A stretch of DNA of 64,000 nt, from assembly GCA_934045905.1 (NCBI GenBank), contig OW203762.1, positions 1,488,001 to 1,552,000 on the forward strand. Reading direction: 5' to 3'. The first letter of the stretch is position 1, and every line of letters starts with the position of its first letter. The translations under genes were made by a program, and so were the position numbers. The DNA comes from Leuctra nigra. Lineage: Eukaryota > Arthropoda > Insecta > Plecoptera > Leuctridae. Below the pieces are notes generated by a model. It was not told the origin of the DNA. It saw nothing but the letters and a program-made list of their open reading frames with translations, and ran no database searches. Below, in pieces: positions 63,883 to 64,000 of this stretch.

Positions 63883-64000
63883 TACATCCATATTCGCGAA
63901 TCTGATGGCAGAGTTCTGCTGAAGCGATTCCGTGCAGTCATTGAATAGTTGTGTTGTTATTCCAAACAGTTGCATTTCCCGTCGGAGAAACCAGCTAATT
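63883..64000. other. Window end, unassigned
   Basis: Nothing recognised. Confidence 0.3.

Overview
The window is eukaryotic, repeat-dominated, AT-leaning genomic DNA with no operon structure, no recognisable host gene and no rRNA or tRNA that I can see. Its gene-like content is transposon-derived: a Ty3/gypsy integrase end, several non-LTR reverse transcriptases of at least two lineages (APE-type CR1/Jockey-like, and a lineage with a restriction-like endonuclease, RLE), Helitron-like non-autonomous elements, PIF/Harbinger-like and mariner-like foldback elements, and a possible Penelope-like terminal repeat. This points to an invertebrate metazoan. The RLE C-terminus resembles proteins I associate with arthropod genomes, but that is a weak memory-based impression.

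Layout. 0-4.7 kb: gypsy integrase remnant, a non-LTR RT split by a Helitron-like element, a Penelope-like repeat, unassigned AT-rich DNA. 4.75-9.4 kb: a retroposon running into a 72-bp minisatellite of about 58 units. 9.4-18.6 kb: four Helitron-like copies, foldback elements, a 32-bp array. 18.6-29.2 kb: one decayed non-LTR ORF2 on the minus strand, cut apart by Helitron-like elements and a foldback element that themselves carry further insertions. One insert contains an RLE retrotransposon and a near-perfect palindrome with 669-bp arms. 29.3-33.6 kb: a small foldback element and a 33-bp array with a 200-N gap. 35-43.4 kb: two Helitron-like copies flanking adjoining 23-bp and 34-bp arrays, the latter carrying a retroposon with a 14-bp target duplication. 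43.8-48.7 kb: inverted repeats, two Helitron-like copies, a 31-bp array. 49-54.3 kb: an apparently intact two-ORF CR1-like retrotransposon (minus strand), the best protein-coding content here. 54.7-64 kb: an IRF-like motif cluster, five near-identical 106-bp repeats, a 4.4-kb 17-bp array, and a foldback element with a Helitron-like element inside it.

About 19-20 kb (roughly 30%) is minisatellite arrays, and most of the rest is transposon-derived. The long ORFs inside the arrays are artefacts of repeat lengths or of stop-free units and are not annotated as genes. Three Helitron-like groups are named here for convenience. HelA (about 0.6 kb) and HelB (about 0.94 kb) share both ends: 5' TTGAGCGAGC, and a 3' hairpin followed by CTAG. 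HelC (1.3-1.8 kb) begins TCCCC with a long hairpin, ends with a GGAGCGACCGCTCC palindrome plus CTAGA, and carries repeated CRE-ETS-YY1-like composite motifs. HelB and HelC insertions can be removed at an A/T dinucleotide with exact restoration of a host reverse-transcriptase frame, which is the strongest internal evidence that their boundaries are correctly placed.
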